Shown in pieces: positions 49,163-60,070 of a DNA stretch of 64,000 nt. The notes beneath the pieces were generated by a model. It was not told the DNA's origin and made no database searches. It saw only the letters and a list, made by a program, of their open reading frames with translations. The DNA comes from Polytrichum commune (taxonomy: Eukaryota; Streptophyta; Polytrichopsida; Polytrichales; Polytrichaceae): the NCBI GenBank assembly GCA_950295325.1, contig OX485804.1, positions 7,750,001 through 7,814,000 of the forward strand, given 5' to 3'. The number at the start of each line of letters is the position of its first letter. The first letter of the stretch is position 1. The position numbers and the translations under genes are program-made.

Positions 49163-50790
49163 ATGGTGCAAACTAGGAGCCGATATTATCGATCTCCATC
49201 ACCATATTACTTGGAGGACGTGCATACCACAAATCTTGAGCCAGAGGTAGATACCAACGAGGCTTTTGAGCCTATTTCGGCGTTGGACACTACTAGTAGG
49301 CTTCGGATTTGGAGTGTCGGCACGTTCGACGAAATGGAGGACGATCACCACAATTCAGTGCGTGATCGGTTTTCAGGTCGAGCTGGGGGCATTTCCTTGC
49401 CCGATTGGAAACTCCGGTTTCGTACCTGGATTAAGGAGAAACGTCAAAGGTCTTCCAATTTCAATGATTGGTATGCCTTTGAACTTCTGCCTCAGCATTT
49501 GGAGTATGAGGCACTCCAAACTTATGAACGCTGGACAGAGGGTCATTAGCGACAACTTCGGGAGGTGGAGCAGTATTGGGAGGCCCGGGTTGAGCTTATT
49601 TCAGCCCTTAAAGATGGGGCGATTGCCACCTTAGCTCCACCCACCTTAAAGGAGGAGGATCCACCGGAGGAGTCTAAGGACCAAGAACTGGCACTTAGGC
49701 CAATAGTGGCTGGCAGTAGCACGGCTACCCTTTCACGGATGGCACGTGCTACACAGGCAGCATTGACGGCTGTTGGTCCACCACCTCCATTTAATCCCCT
49801 TGCTGAATTTGTCACACATTTGGAGGTGGAGTATGGTGGATTTCGGCGAGACCAGATGCAGCGCATTCATGATTTCCGCCGAGAGAAGGATGACACTCCA
49901 CGGACCATGTATACGCGACTCGCACGCTTTGCTGTTGAGTCGGGAGGTGTTTTTGCTGAGAGTCAGCTTGTCAAAATCTTTTTGTCTAAGATTGACAAGC
50001 GGCTACTTGAGTTGGCATCACCTCGGATTATCCTTGACTACGAAGGCAGAGCTACGCTTGCACAAGCGTTTGCCGTGGTTGAGAGATGTGATCGTGCTCT
50101 CTGTCAACACGATGCCACAGACATGGTATCTTGGATGACAGAGAGTACGAAATCAAGAAGAATTGTCATAGCTACTAGTAGTTTAGCTGAGACTCAAACC
50201 GTTAAGGAGCAAAAGATTTTGCATTGTTGGGGTTGTGGAGAAGCTGGTCATTCGAAGAATGATCCCAATTGTCCTAAGAAGAAAAAAACCCAGCCTTTGG
50301 GAAAATTAAAGCAAAAGATAGAACCAGTAAAGGCAGGGGACAATTCTAAGAAGAGACAATTGAAATGTAACCATTGTGGTGGCACTAATCACGATGTGGA
50401 TCATTGTTTCCAAGTTCATCATGAGATGCGGCCTGCCAGTTATGTCACTGGCAAATCTCTAAGGGAGCAGAGTCTTGAGGCTAAGGTGGCAGAGCTTGAG
50501 CAAAAGCTCAAATCTTCTGCATCTTTCGCTCAAATTTCTGAGCCGCATGCAGGTGGTGGCACCTCGGGTGCGGACATGTATATGTTTGGGGCATCTGGAG
50601 AGGTGGTGGCCGCGGCTTCTACTCGATCACAAACATTGGCAAATGCGGTGGCTTCTACAAGTGGTGGTAGCAACGAGGTGTCACATCCTCGCCATGCCGG
50701 ACCAGCGGATCAAGTTGGTCAAGCACGTTTACCTCTCTCATTTGGATTGGTAGACACCACTGTTGTTGGGGCTAAAAGCCCTGTCCCTTT
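49163..50790 (+). pseudogene. gag region with two CCHC zinc knuckles
   Basis: The ATG at 49163 opens MVQTRSRYYRS. A capsid-like region follows, interrupted by TAG at 49547-49549 (the frame continues without shift). Around 50225-50420 there are two knuckles: CWGCGEAGHSKNDPNC (C-x2-C-x4-H-x6-C, slightly long) and CNHCGGTNHDVDHC (canonical C-x2-C-x4-H-x4-C). Basic KKK stretches lie between them. These bind element RNA in virus-like particles. The frame changes near 50788 by one missing base. Confidence 0.75.
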
Positions 50791-51560
50791 GAGAGATGGG
50801 ATTCCATCTCGAAGGATGTTACGCAGGCATTGGCATATAAAATTCTCCATATGCCAATTTTCTCGGGTTCGGAATTGATGGCTCCGGATTTCAAGCTTGC
50901 TGGAGTTTTCCATTTAGCTGGGAGAATGTTAGAAGGTAAGGCGGATTTGCCATCCCTTCAAGTATCCCAAGCTGTTGTTGACGTACCTGTGGCTGAGGAG
51001 GTGGAGGACTTAGCCAATTTGCGAGCGAGCCTTGCGGATGCGGCGATCATTGCTTTTGGTAAGCACACTGACATTCCTCCATCAACAATTTCAGCAATGG
51101 ACACGTCCTTTTCGAATTATGCAGCGGGAGCAGCATATCTTGCAGATATTTCTGCAAGGCCTGCTCGCGAGCGGCATAATTTGCAACCTGGAGTTGTACG
51201 GCTGATGAACGACAAATCTTTGTTTGTCGTTTCACGCACGGATATGCCTACTATTCGTGCTACACCACTGAGAGTTATGATGGATTCCGGTGCTCAACCG
51301 GTTATGATTGGCAAAGGACTTGCTGACAGTCTTGGATTGACGCCAGCAAACTTAGATCCTTGTCCATTCACAATTGTGACTTCAGTAGGGGGCACTGAAC
51401 GTGCAACAGGTTACACCAAGGCACCTCTACGTTTGATTTTTAATGTGGGGGCATGACCTACCTACACTCATTTGTCAATGAAGTGTGTTGTTATTAATGC
51501 TACCAACTATGATATACTTGTTGGTCAGCAAGCTCTTTATCCACTTGGCTTTGGTTTGGA
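50791..51560 (+). pseudogene. Aspartic protease domain
   Basis: Frame 1 opens near 50776 with coding-like WDSISKDVTQALAYK before the ORF's nominal start at 50830. The retropepsin active site reads MMDSGAQPVMIG (DSG at 51283-51291). A TGA at 51454-51456 interrupts the second half of the domain, and the frame resumes to LVGQQALYPLGF near 51510-51545. The family cleaves Gag-Pol. Confidence 0.7.
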
Positions 51561-51939
51561 TAATTGGACTGAAGAAGCATGGATTAGACCGGGATGGTCT
51601 TCTGGAGATGGCAGGAAAGTATTTATTCATGTAGCATTTGCAGCTACTTCTATGACTATGGTTGCGGAGGCAATGTTTGGTTGCAGCGGTTCAGTTGCGG
51701 ATTTGCCTTGTGCTCCAGTTTTGTTGGAGGAAACATTGGACTACGCTTGTAATGCAGCAGAACAACAAATTTTGCCAACTTTACAAATTTCTGCTCGACA
51801 TTTCAAGGATCCACCTCCACCATGGCGTACTCCTAAGGAGTTATCCGACCATTGTCAACACATTGTAGCGGATTTAGGGCTTGGAGAGACACCTCCAACG
51901 TCATCCTCATTTTCTTTTGCTCCACCCATTCGTTGGCAA

Positions 51940-52890
51940 CCACTACCTGAAGGTATTGTCCTTGTAGAAATCTTTGGGGGCATTGGCACAAGTTTGGCGG
52001 CAGTGTTGGAAGCTGGGATTACAATTAGGCGATATATTTATGTGGATAATGGATATGCAGCCAACAGAGCCGTCAGACACCACATTCAACAATTGTTGTT
52101 GAGGTACCCCGCACAATTGTCAGCCACTGCTATTCTTGGATGTTGTAGTCAACTTCCTCAAGATGTCACTATGATTAGTGATGAGGATTTGAGAAGATTG
52201 GGCCACGTGGATTTAATTATTGCAGGATGGCCTTATCAAGGCCATTCACGGGCAGGAACTGGCCAGGGTTTGGATGATCCTAGGTCTAGTTTGTTCGCGG
52301 ATTTGATGCGATTGATACAATGGTGGTTTACCCACCAATCAATTCCGCCAGGGTACATTTTTGAAAATGTGCCATTATTGGGTGATACACGGCACAAATT
52401 GGTGAAGGATGGTGAGTACATTAACCAAATTCTGGGTACTCCAACATTTCTGGATGCTGCATCCTTGGGATCCTTTGTTCATCGGCCTCGTTGGTTTTGG
52501 ACCAATTTGGTAACACCTCAGGTGCTGTCAGCGGCGATCGCCCGCATTGCCCGCCTTATGAATCGCAAGGTGGATGACATTTTAGATGCTCATCGTGTTT
52601 CTTTCGCAGTTACCAAGGATGACAGCTTGCCATTTGCATTAATTAACAAGGTGAGAATTCCGAGAGGTGCACTACCTACTTTTGTGACATATCCACGGTC
52701 TTTTGCATTTCGATCTAGTGGACCAGGCATGGTTTGGAATTCAAATTCCCAAACTCATGATGAGCCTACGGCAGATGAACGAGAACGCGCCATGGGTTTT
52801 CCTACAGGCACCACGGCTGCTCATGGGCTTCAAGAAGGTCAGAGACGTTTCCTATTGGGACAAGCTATGGATCTCAATAGCATGGTGTGA
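51940..52890 (+). pseudogene. DNMT3/DRM-type cytosine-5 DNA methyltransferase domain inside pol
   Basis: About 315 residues in frame with the protease and RT. Motif I is VEIFGGIGTSLAAV (SAM binding, about 51965-52005). The motif IV position reads AGWPYQGHS (52222-52248), with Tyr TAT at 52234-52236 where active enzymes have Pro-Cys. Motif VI is FENVPLLGD (ENV at 52363-52371). Motif VIII-like HRPRWFWTNL aligns with HRARYFWGNL of animal DNMT3A. The final motifs RERAMGFPTGTT and LLGQAM match the DNMT3 GFP and motif X region. The order is not permuted, which fits DNMT3 more than DRM proteins. The domain appears full length, but its catalytic Cys is lost and the reading frame ends at TGA 52888-52890. 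Confidence 0.85.
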
Positions 52891-53271
52891 ATAATTGGAA
52901 TTTGTCTTGCTGCTCAGCAACGTATGGGTGACCAATTGCTTCCTTTGAGGGCAGAGAACAATGGTCCGGGGGCAATGGAGTCGCAATCCAAGGATCACAT
53001 GGAAGTCAATGACACCGAGGCATTATTTTCTTTGAAACAACATGTTGCGGAAGAGATTCGAGCCCAACGTGTTTTTTCGGATTTGGCCCAAGATTTTGGG
53101 AAGTTGGAGGCCCATAAAATGTTTCCACTTCTATTTCTTGGTGACACTTCATATGTGAGTAGCTATTTAGCTACACAAACTGATTGTAGTGGAGAGGATA
53201 CGCATTTGAAATCAAGTGCAGATGATGGGGGCAGAGGTGTTGCCCTCTCTACGGACTAGCAATCACAGGCT
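52891..53271 (+). other. Linker between methyltransferase and reverse transcriptase
   Basis: Frame 1 continues past the TGA at 52888 through an acidic linker (52924-53259) of no recognised family, then a TAG at 53257-53259. Confidence 0.5.
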
Positions 53272-54720
53272 GTGCTGGCACCAAGTGGCAATCCTTCTAT
53301 GACGAAGGAAACCACGGAGTTTGACGATTGGCCAATTGAAGTGGGGCCAAAACTTACTGGTGTCGAAGCACGAAAGGTACGGGCATTTATTCGCTCTTAC
53401 CGTAATTATTTTGCCTTTAGTCTTCATGATCTTGAAGGATACAAAGGTAAACCTGTGCGTATTCAACTCGAGGACGACCATCCTATTTTCAGACGGCCGT
53501 ACAGACTTAGTACATCTGAAAGGTTGGGTGTTCAAACTCGATGTTAAGAATTATTGGCAGCGGAATTGATTGAACTTTCCAATGGAGAGTATACTTGTGC
53601 CACGGTTATGCCTTCAAAGAAAGATATCTTTGGCAACTGGACGGAAAAACGGATGTGAGGTGATTATCGTCCAGTCAACCGCAAGACCAAGTCGGATCGA
53701 TATCCAATGCCGATGCCAGAGGAGTTGTTTGATGCACTGGGATTTGCTAGAATCTTCAGCACTCTGGATTTGAGGTCTGGTTATCATCAATTACCTTTGT
53801 TGTTGGGTGATCGGGTGAAGATCGCATTTTGGGGAGTTGATAAAGATGGCAAGGATCAACTTTATCATTGGAAATTTTTGCCATTTGGTCTCAAAAATGC
53901 ACCAGCTGAATTTCAGCGGGTAATGGACCAATTATTGGCTGGTTTACCGTTTGCTAGATGTTACATTAATGATGTTATCATCTTTAGTAATAGTCCACAT
54001 GATCATGTGAGATATTTGCAAGCGGTATTTGAACGACTACAGCGGTGGGGACTCCGTTTACATCATGGCAAATGTAAGTTTTTCCATGATCAATTGCCCT
54101 ATTTAGGCCACATGATTGTTCCTGGCGGTCTTGGTGTGCAACAGGCGAAGGTGGATGCTTTGCACAAAATTCCCGCACCTAGTGATGTACCACGACTTCG
54201 GGCATTTCTAGGATTGGCAAATTATTATAGAAGGTTTGTCAAAAACTTTAGTTTGATTGCCAAACCTCTCACCATTCTCACGGGGAAAGACCAACCATGG
54301 ATTTGGAGTCGGGAACAACAACATGCATTTGATACATTGAAGCAGAGGCTCGGTTCAACGCCAGTGCTTCGACGCCCGGATGTGTCTAGAGCTTTTCAAT
54401 TGCACACGGATTGGAGTGCAGTGGGATTGGGAGCGGTATTGACACAAAAAGATGAAGAGGGAAAGGAATATGTAGTGGCTTATGCATCTAGAAGCAATAA
54501 TAATGCTGAATCTAATTATTCTTCTTATGAAGGCGAGGCCTTGGCGGCAGTTTGGGCCATTGCACATTTTCGACCTTATTTGTATGGGAAAAAATTTACT
54601 TTGGTGACTGATCATCAACCTTTAAAATGGTTTATAGAATCAGATAAACTCACCGGGAAACTTGCTAGGTGGGCATTGTTACTTCAAGAATATGACTTTG
54701 AAGTTGTTCACCGAGCATGA
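53272..54720 (+). pseudogene. Reverse transcriptase and RNase H domains
   Basis: The RT core starts with RIQLEDDHPIFRRPYRLS. It continues through stops at 53545 (TAA) and 53655 (TGA) to DYRPVNRKTKSDRYPMP, STLDLRSGYHQ and LPFGLKNAPAEFQRVMD. The catalytic box is YIND (53962-53973) instead of YIDD, which removes an essential aspartate. RNase H follows with HTDWSAVGLGAVL, YEGEALAAVW and VTDHQPLKWF, its acidic residues intact. The next stop is TGA at 54718-54720. Domain content and order are those of Ty3/gypsy. Confidence 0.85.
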
Positions 54721-56220
54721 ATTGCCAACTTGGATGTAAACGGATTGTCTCGCAATCCAAGTCCTTCAGATGAGGATTTAAATGGAGCCAGGTGGCATGG
54801 AGATTGTGATCGTGAGGCAGTGCCGGGTTGGCATGCTGCCACATATCTCACAATGATGTCGGGATTGGCTGCTGAGATCCTTGTGAAAGAACAAGATGAG
54901 GAGGTTGATAAATCTCTCGTTGTTAGTGATGTGTGGGAAGACCAGGCGGTTTTGCACAAACTTCAACAAGGGATATTTTCTCTTGGACTATCTGCTATGG
55001 AACGAGATAGAGTTAGCCATCGAATAACAAGGTTCCGTTGGGCGAACGGCTTGTTATTTCGTGTGTGGCCAAACGGAACGAGGCGCATCGTTCCAAGGCC
55101 AGATCAAAGAGCTGCTTTAGTGCGGCAAGTATACGAGGAGCTTGGACATTTTGGAGTGCGAAGGACATACTCTATGTTGCGCAACCAATATTGGTGGACT
55201 GGTATGTATCAACAGGTTGCCACTTATGTTGCTAGGTGTGAAGTATGTGACCGGGTCAGGTCAAGTTTTAATACTTTATCACCTCAACTTCAGCCTTTAC
55301 CTATTATGGGCTTGGGATATCGTTGGTCTTTGGATTTTGCCGGACCGTTTACTATCACTCCACGTGGGGCAAAGTATGTACTTGTGATGGTGGAGCATTT
55401 TAGTAAGTGGATTGAACTCGTGGCTCTCCCCCAAAATTCCTCAGAACTGGCGGCTATAGCATTTCTTGATCGAGTTTTGGCACGGTTTGGAGCACCTGCA
55501 GAGGTGTTGACGGATCAAGGGAGAGAATTTCTTGGATCTTTCGAGGCTTTGTGTACTAAGGCTTTGATTGATCATCGAACAACTTCCCGAGATCACCCTG
55601 AGGCAGATGGGCTTAGCTGAACGAGTTGTTCAGACTGTCAAGCGCGGTTTGCGGAAGTATGGGTTGTTTCATGGCAACCATCGCGATTGGGACTTGATGT
55701 TACCATGGATAGCAATGGGTTACCGCTTCAACAGACAAGCATCTTTGGCATCCTATAGTCCTTACCAACTCTTGTATGGACGGGAACCAATTTTACCTAG
55801 CTCTGTGCGAGAGAAATTGGCTCCTGTAGTAAACTTGGATGATCCAGATGTTTGGGCTCAATGTCTTCATGACCGAGCAAAATTCTTTCAAAAGGCCATG
55901 CCTATGGCCATGGAGAACTTAAATATAGCTCAACATCATGATACATTACGGTATGCCCGGATCCGCAGTGGAGCTTATCGACCTCAGGTTCGTAGATTTT
56001 CCAAGGGGGATTATGTTTACTTGCAACGGGAGGCGCCTACGACATTGGATGTCAAGGCTGGGCGCACAATTTTGCGAGTAAAAGATGTTTTACCAAGTGG
56101 TATATTATTGCTTGAAGGCAAGGATGGACGGGAATGTCATGAGCATTCAAAGAATTGTGCTCCATGTCACCTTCCCATCGACGGCTCTGTGCATCCCGAG
56201 TTGGCGGTTGTACCACAGGG
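54721..56220 (+). pseudogene. Integrase domain
   Basis: An HHCC zinc-binding region around 55120-55260 contains LGHFGVRRTYSMLRNQYWW and CEVC. The catalytic core has LDFAGPF (first Asp, about 55335), LTDQGREF (second Asp, about 55510) and GLAERVVQTVK (Glu, about 55615). An extra base in a G run near 55607 shifts the frame between the second Asp and the Glu (frame 1 to frame 2). The C-terminal DNA-binding part runs to about 56200. The usual chromodomain of plant chromoviruses is not seen. Confidence 0.82.
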
Positions 56221-56404
56221 TCTGCCTTGTTATGTGTGTGGAGAGAAGAAAGGAGCTGCAACAATATTATTGTGCGACCATTGTCAACGTGGATGGCACA
56301 TAGCATGTTTGACACCTCCCCTTTTGACTCTTCCTTCTGGCAATTGGGTTTGTCCTCGTTGTCGGAAAGCCTCCCACTCTATGGCCGTTAATGGTCATGA
56401 TTGA
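56221..56404 (+). pseudogene. C-terminal PHD finger of the pol polyprotein
   Basis: A C4HC3 pattern reads CYVC, then LLCDHCQRGWHIACL, then NWVCPRC (56228-56366); all eight zinc ligands are present. It ends at TGA 56402-56404 shortly after. PHD fingers bind histone H3 tails, so it could target integration to marked chromatin, as chromodomains do in other Ty3/gypsy lineages (inference). Confidence 0.8.
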
Positions 56405-56729
56405 GGACTTTGTGGATATTTGCCACATGTCTTAGTGGTGAAGTTGTTATCTAGTTGGTCGGAAGTTTTATGGGATTGAAAATCACATTGGGAGAATTAT
56501 CAAAGAATTCAACATAAATTGTTGAAGGCGATTAAGGATGAGGCTCACATTGCACCCAGCCTACAGTTCTTGGGTTACTTCTTCAACCATGAATTTAATT
56601 CCTTAAATTACCATTACCCAATTGGATATGTACAGATGTAGCAACAACTTCATCATGTTCAACATCTCTACCGATGAGTGTGTTTGTTCCTAGCTGATTG
56701 GAGGGGCTCCTTATCTGCTAGGGGGGGCA
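56405..56729 (+). other. 3' untranslated region and G-rich (polypurine-like) tract
   Basis: Non-coding. The run ctagggggggcac at 56717-56730 is the best polypurine-tract candidate, but it abuts the 108-bp block at 56730 rather than the 429-bp LTR block. Confidence 0.5.
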
Positions 56730-56837
56730 CTTGAAGAGGTGGTTGTTTAGCATATTAGTTTGCTATGTTTATTTTGCTAATTGATGTTGATGACGACACT
56801 CGATCTGTTGTATTTAACGATCTTAGTTTACACGACA
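56730..56837 (+). repeat. 108-bp block A, duplicated at 57270-57377
   Basis: Starts cttgaagaggtgg, ends tttacacgaca. It lies between the polypurine-like tract and the 3' LTR block and is separated from TGTCACG by gc. One mismatch to the second copy was noted. Confidence 0.85.
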
Positions 56838-56839
56838 GC

Positions 56840-57268
56840 TGTCACGTGAGTTGACATCGGGGGCTAAGTCACGTCAAATTAGGAGTAAATGGACTCCATT
56901 AGGAGTCCATGTGTGTTTGGATGAGTGATGGACTCCATTGGGAGTCCTAGTTAGTTGTTCATCCACTCCATGGATGAAATCCACATGGGATTGGGGTTAT
57001 GTGGAGAGGAAGGCATCTTGACTTGCCATTGTTGTCAAGTCAAGTCTTGTGAGTGTGTTTTGAGAGAGAGAGCTTGTTGTTGCTATCTTATGGCTATGGT
57101 GTAGTAGATCATGAGTAAAGCCTTTGCATTCTTTCTCCATCACTTGCACTCTTGGATTCTCCCTTTGTGGAGTGAGAGATAGCTTGACTCTTGTGTGTGA
57201 ATTTCAGAGTTTCTTAAGCTTTGTAAGGAGACTTCTTAGTTTCTTGAGCTTTGAGAGAGAAACCCTCA
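56840..57268 (+). repeat. 3' LTR (429-bp shared block)
   Basis: Identical by eye to 47648-48076. It is followed not by host DNA but by a second copy of block A. Confidence 0.85.
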
Positions 57269-57269
57269 T

Positions 57270-57377
57270 CTTGAAGAGGTGGTTGTTTAGCATATTAGTT
57301 TGCTATGTTTATTTTGCTAATTGATGTTGATGACGACACTCGATCTGTTGTGTTTAACGATCTTAGTTTACACGACA
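57270..57377 (+). repeat. 108-bp block A', right end of the element
   Basis: Near-perfect copy of 56730-56837. It is followed by acac and then by DNA resembling the host repeat (cagacaattt..), so this is the boundary of the element. Confidence 0.8.
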
Positions 57378-57381
57378 ACAC

Positions 57382-60070
57382 AGACAATTTAATATTAGTG
57401 CTTACCACGGAGAATAGACTTAATGACACTAAATACAATATTCAGTGTAAGTCTTATTAGTTTGGGCCATAGTAACTCTCTAGAACTCACCCTAAATTCT
57501 CGTAATGAGGATTAATGTGGCCACATCAATTTTCAATTCATGCCAAAAACTTATTACTACACTAAGTATTGTATTTAGTGTCACAAACTATTTGGAGTTA
57601 CACATTGCCATATCTTCTTCTTGTTGAAATATTATTTTACCAAGTAAAGTCGTTAGTGTTCTATAAAGTTCAAACAACCAATTCGAAATTTGTTGGTGAA
57701 ATTTGAGATGTATAATAAATCAATATAACATTGCGTAATTCCAAATAGTAGGTGACACTAAGTACATGATTTAGTGTAGTACTTATGTTTGGTATTGATT
57801 TTGAATGAAAATCTTAGAAAATAGAGTACATGAGACTATACATCATCAACCAATCGAATGACATTTAAACATAAAAAGATTGGAGGGTCACCCTCAATGA
57901 TGTGGACGTTTAGGCAACTACATTGATGTGTCCTATTAACATACTGGATTATTATCGTAAGTGACATTTCATCGAGAATATCATTTTCTAGAGAAATTAC
58001 CTATTTCTAATTTATTGATGTGCATATTAAATTTTTACATTTATTGGAGGGAGAGGAACATATTATCAATAAAACATCGTATTAACATGAAACTCTAATC
58101 GGTAACTTATCTCGCTAAGTCGCAGATGAGTTTCAAAATTGTTGATTTTACGACAAAACTTTTGACAATTCACTCTTCACTTATATGTCATGAACATGTC
58201 TTTCAAGTAGATGCATAGAGAATAACGAAAGAATTGCAATGAAAAACCAATTCCTCATTTGAAAATAAAGATGACAGTTGACTTGCTTATTTGATATAGT
58301 ATCTGAAAACAAATGGATCGTCATTGTATAGGGCATCAAGAAAGACTCGTGATTAAAGGTGACTGGACCAAGGACGCTCATGGGACAAAAAGAACCAAGT
58401 TACCGCATAACCAAGCAGGATTGTAAATTAAATCATGTCACTGCGCCAAATAATGTATTTAGTTGTCACTGATTCTATTTGTCTTGCTCAAGATTGTTTG
58501 CAAACTGCCCATATAGCGCCCAGCAACCCTAAGTAAGGGTAAGCCTATCTTTATTAGTCATTCCTTGTAAAATAATTTGGGCATTGTAGACTACCTTGTT
58601 GCAACTATTGTCACTTAGTAAGTCTTTTTTTCATTCAAATTTCAATCGTCCATGACAATAATTCATGACACAAATGTTAGGATGCAGAATAGACCAAGTT
58701 TGTTTCATTAATTGGGCAGTCGATGAAACTACACTAAATATGATATTTAGTGTCATATGGTATTTTATGTCACCATGGTAACTTCTTGGATGACTCTTAT
58801 GCATAAGTGAACAAATGGTGTCATGGATGGTGGATGAGTTCATCCATTGGCCAAAACCCTACCTTCTCTTGCCATCAACTTGTGATATAATATTGTCGTG
58901 GATGATGAAAATTTGGATGAAGAATCGCTTCATAAGTGACAGTAATTGCAATAGTGGAAATCTATAATCCCCCAGAGTTTTTACAAGGAATGACAAATAA
59001 TGTTGGGGTTCACATTTAGTGTTGATGACACTATGCCATGGTTTACATTTAGTAATGAGCAAGACAATTAGAATTGGTGACACTAAATATCACATTTAGT
59101 GCATTTGTAGGTTGGGATGCCAAGACTTGTAAATTTATTCATAACAAGTGTCATTAGAAAAGATACCATAGTGATACAAACTACCATATGACACTAAAGA
59201 CAATATTTAGTGTAGTACCAAAGTAACCTCACAGTTGAACAACAAGGGAGAGAAGGAATTATGGCATAGGAGCTTACCTCTCATTCATCCAACATAGAAG
59301 TCCTAAGATAGTATGTAGTTTGGAGATTGTTTTTTTAAGTTGAGTTAATAGTAGAATTAGCTCTAAAGACCCTGATTAGTCTAGTCCAAGTCATTGAGAT
59401 GAGTAAGCCACAATCCTATAGGGGGGGGGGTCAAGTTTTATGTTGGAAGCCTATTTAATTAGGCTAAATATGCTTGATTACATTTAATCACACTTAATTA
59501 GTTTGAATGTGTTTAAGACCTTTTGAAAGTAGAATACATCACCTAAACTATATTAAATTGTACATACTAAAGTCAACACACTAATTTAAGTTTCATTTCA
59601 GAATGTTCAAGTCACAAAAATTATAACCTCAATGCTAACGAGGACTTTGTCATGGAATGCAATGAAATTGATTGTAAAGTCTTGGAAGCCATAAAGGCTA
59701 ATAAGACTAAAACTATATCATGATGGCTTCAAACCAACTGATTCTCTGGAATGGTACAGTGCAGTAACCTCCATAATGTTTATGACTTTTAAGTTACTTA
59801 CATGCTTTACTGACAATTCCAATTCAAGAATCCTCATCAATTGTCTATTTACTAAGTGGAAGTGGACATATATAATGGATTTAGGACGTTGAAGGTGAAA
59901 TACACTAACTAAATATGAGATTTGTGAACAAGTGGGCTTCAAGAATGCAAGGACAATTTTTTTTGGAAGTCGGGCAGGATGGGTAGTAGTTTCCGGTCGG
60001 ACTCACAAAAATCTCAATTTGTCTTTCTAGTGACTTGCCCATGCCCCTATCCACCTCACCCTAAAAGCTC
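57382..60070. repeat. Host repeat region dense in the 23-bp palindrome; no gene
   Basis: Contains copies of the 23-bp dyad at about 57426, 57559, 57755, 58438 (degenerate), 58731, 59080 and 59191. About 57890-58460 is a diverged copy of 16620-17290, and 58590-59100 of 5740-6095. From 59220 to 60070 I see nothing I can name; a poly-G run lies at 59420-59430. Confidence 0.6.

Larger units (their letters stand above)
47648..57377 (+). mobile_element. Ty3/gypsy LTR retrotransposon encoding a DNMT3-type methyltransferase and a PHD finger
   Basis: A 9.7-kb element inserted into host repeat sequence. Order: 5' LTR, leader, gag, protease, cytosine-5 methyltransferase, reverse transcriptase, RNase H, integrase, PHD finger, G-rich tract, 3' LTR. 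The RT-RH-INT order defines Ty3/gypsy. The gag-pol region 49163-56404 is 7,242 nt, exactly divisible by three once the two compensating single-base shifts are counted, so the ancestor probably had one ~2,413-codon ORF. This copy has stops at 49547, 51454, 52888, 53257, 53545, 53655 and 54718, plus shifts near 50788 and 55607. ACAC flanks both ends (47644-47647, 57378-57381), a possible target duplication. Confidence 0.88.

Noticed and set aside
50740-50880. Programmed -1 frameshift between gag and protease
   Set aside because: The sense of the reading (coding-like frame 1 upstream of the overlap) and the net-zero frame over gag-pol favour a simple one-base loss near 50788.
55560-56220. Chromodomain after the integrase
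   Set aside because: No aromatic cage pattern seen; the C-terminus is a PHD finger instead.
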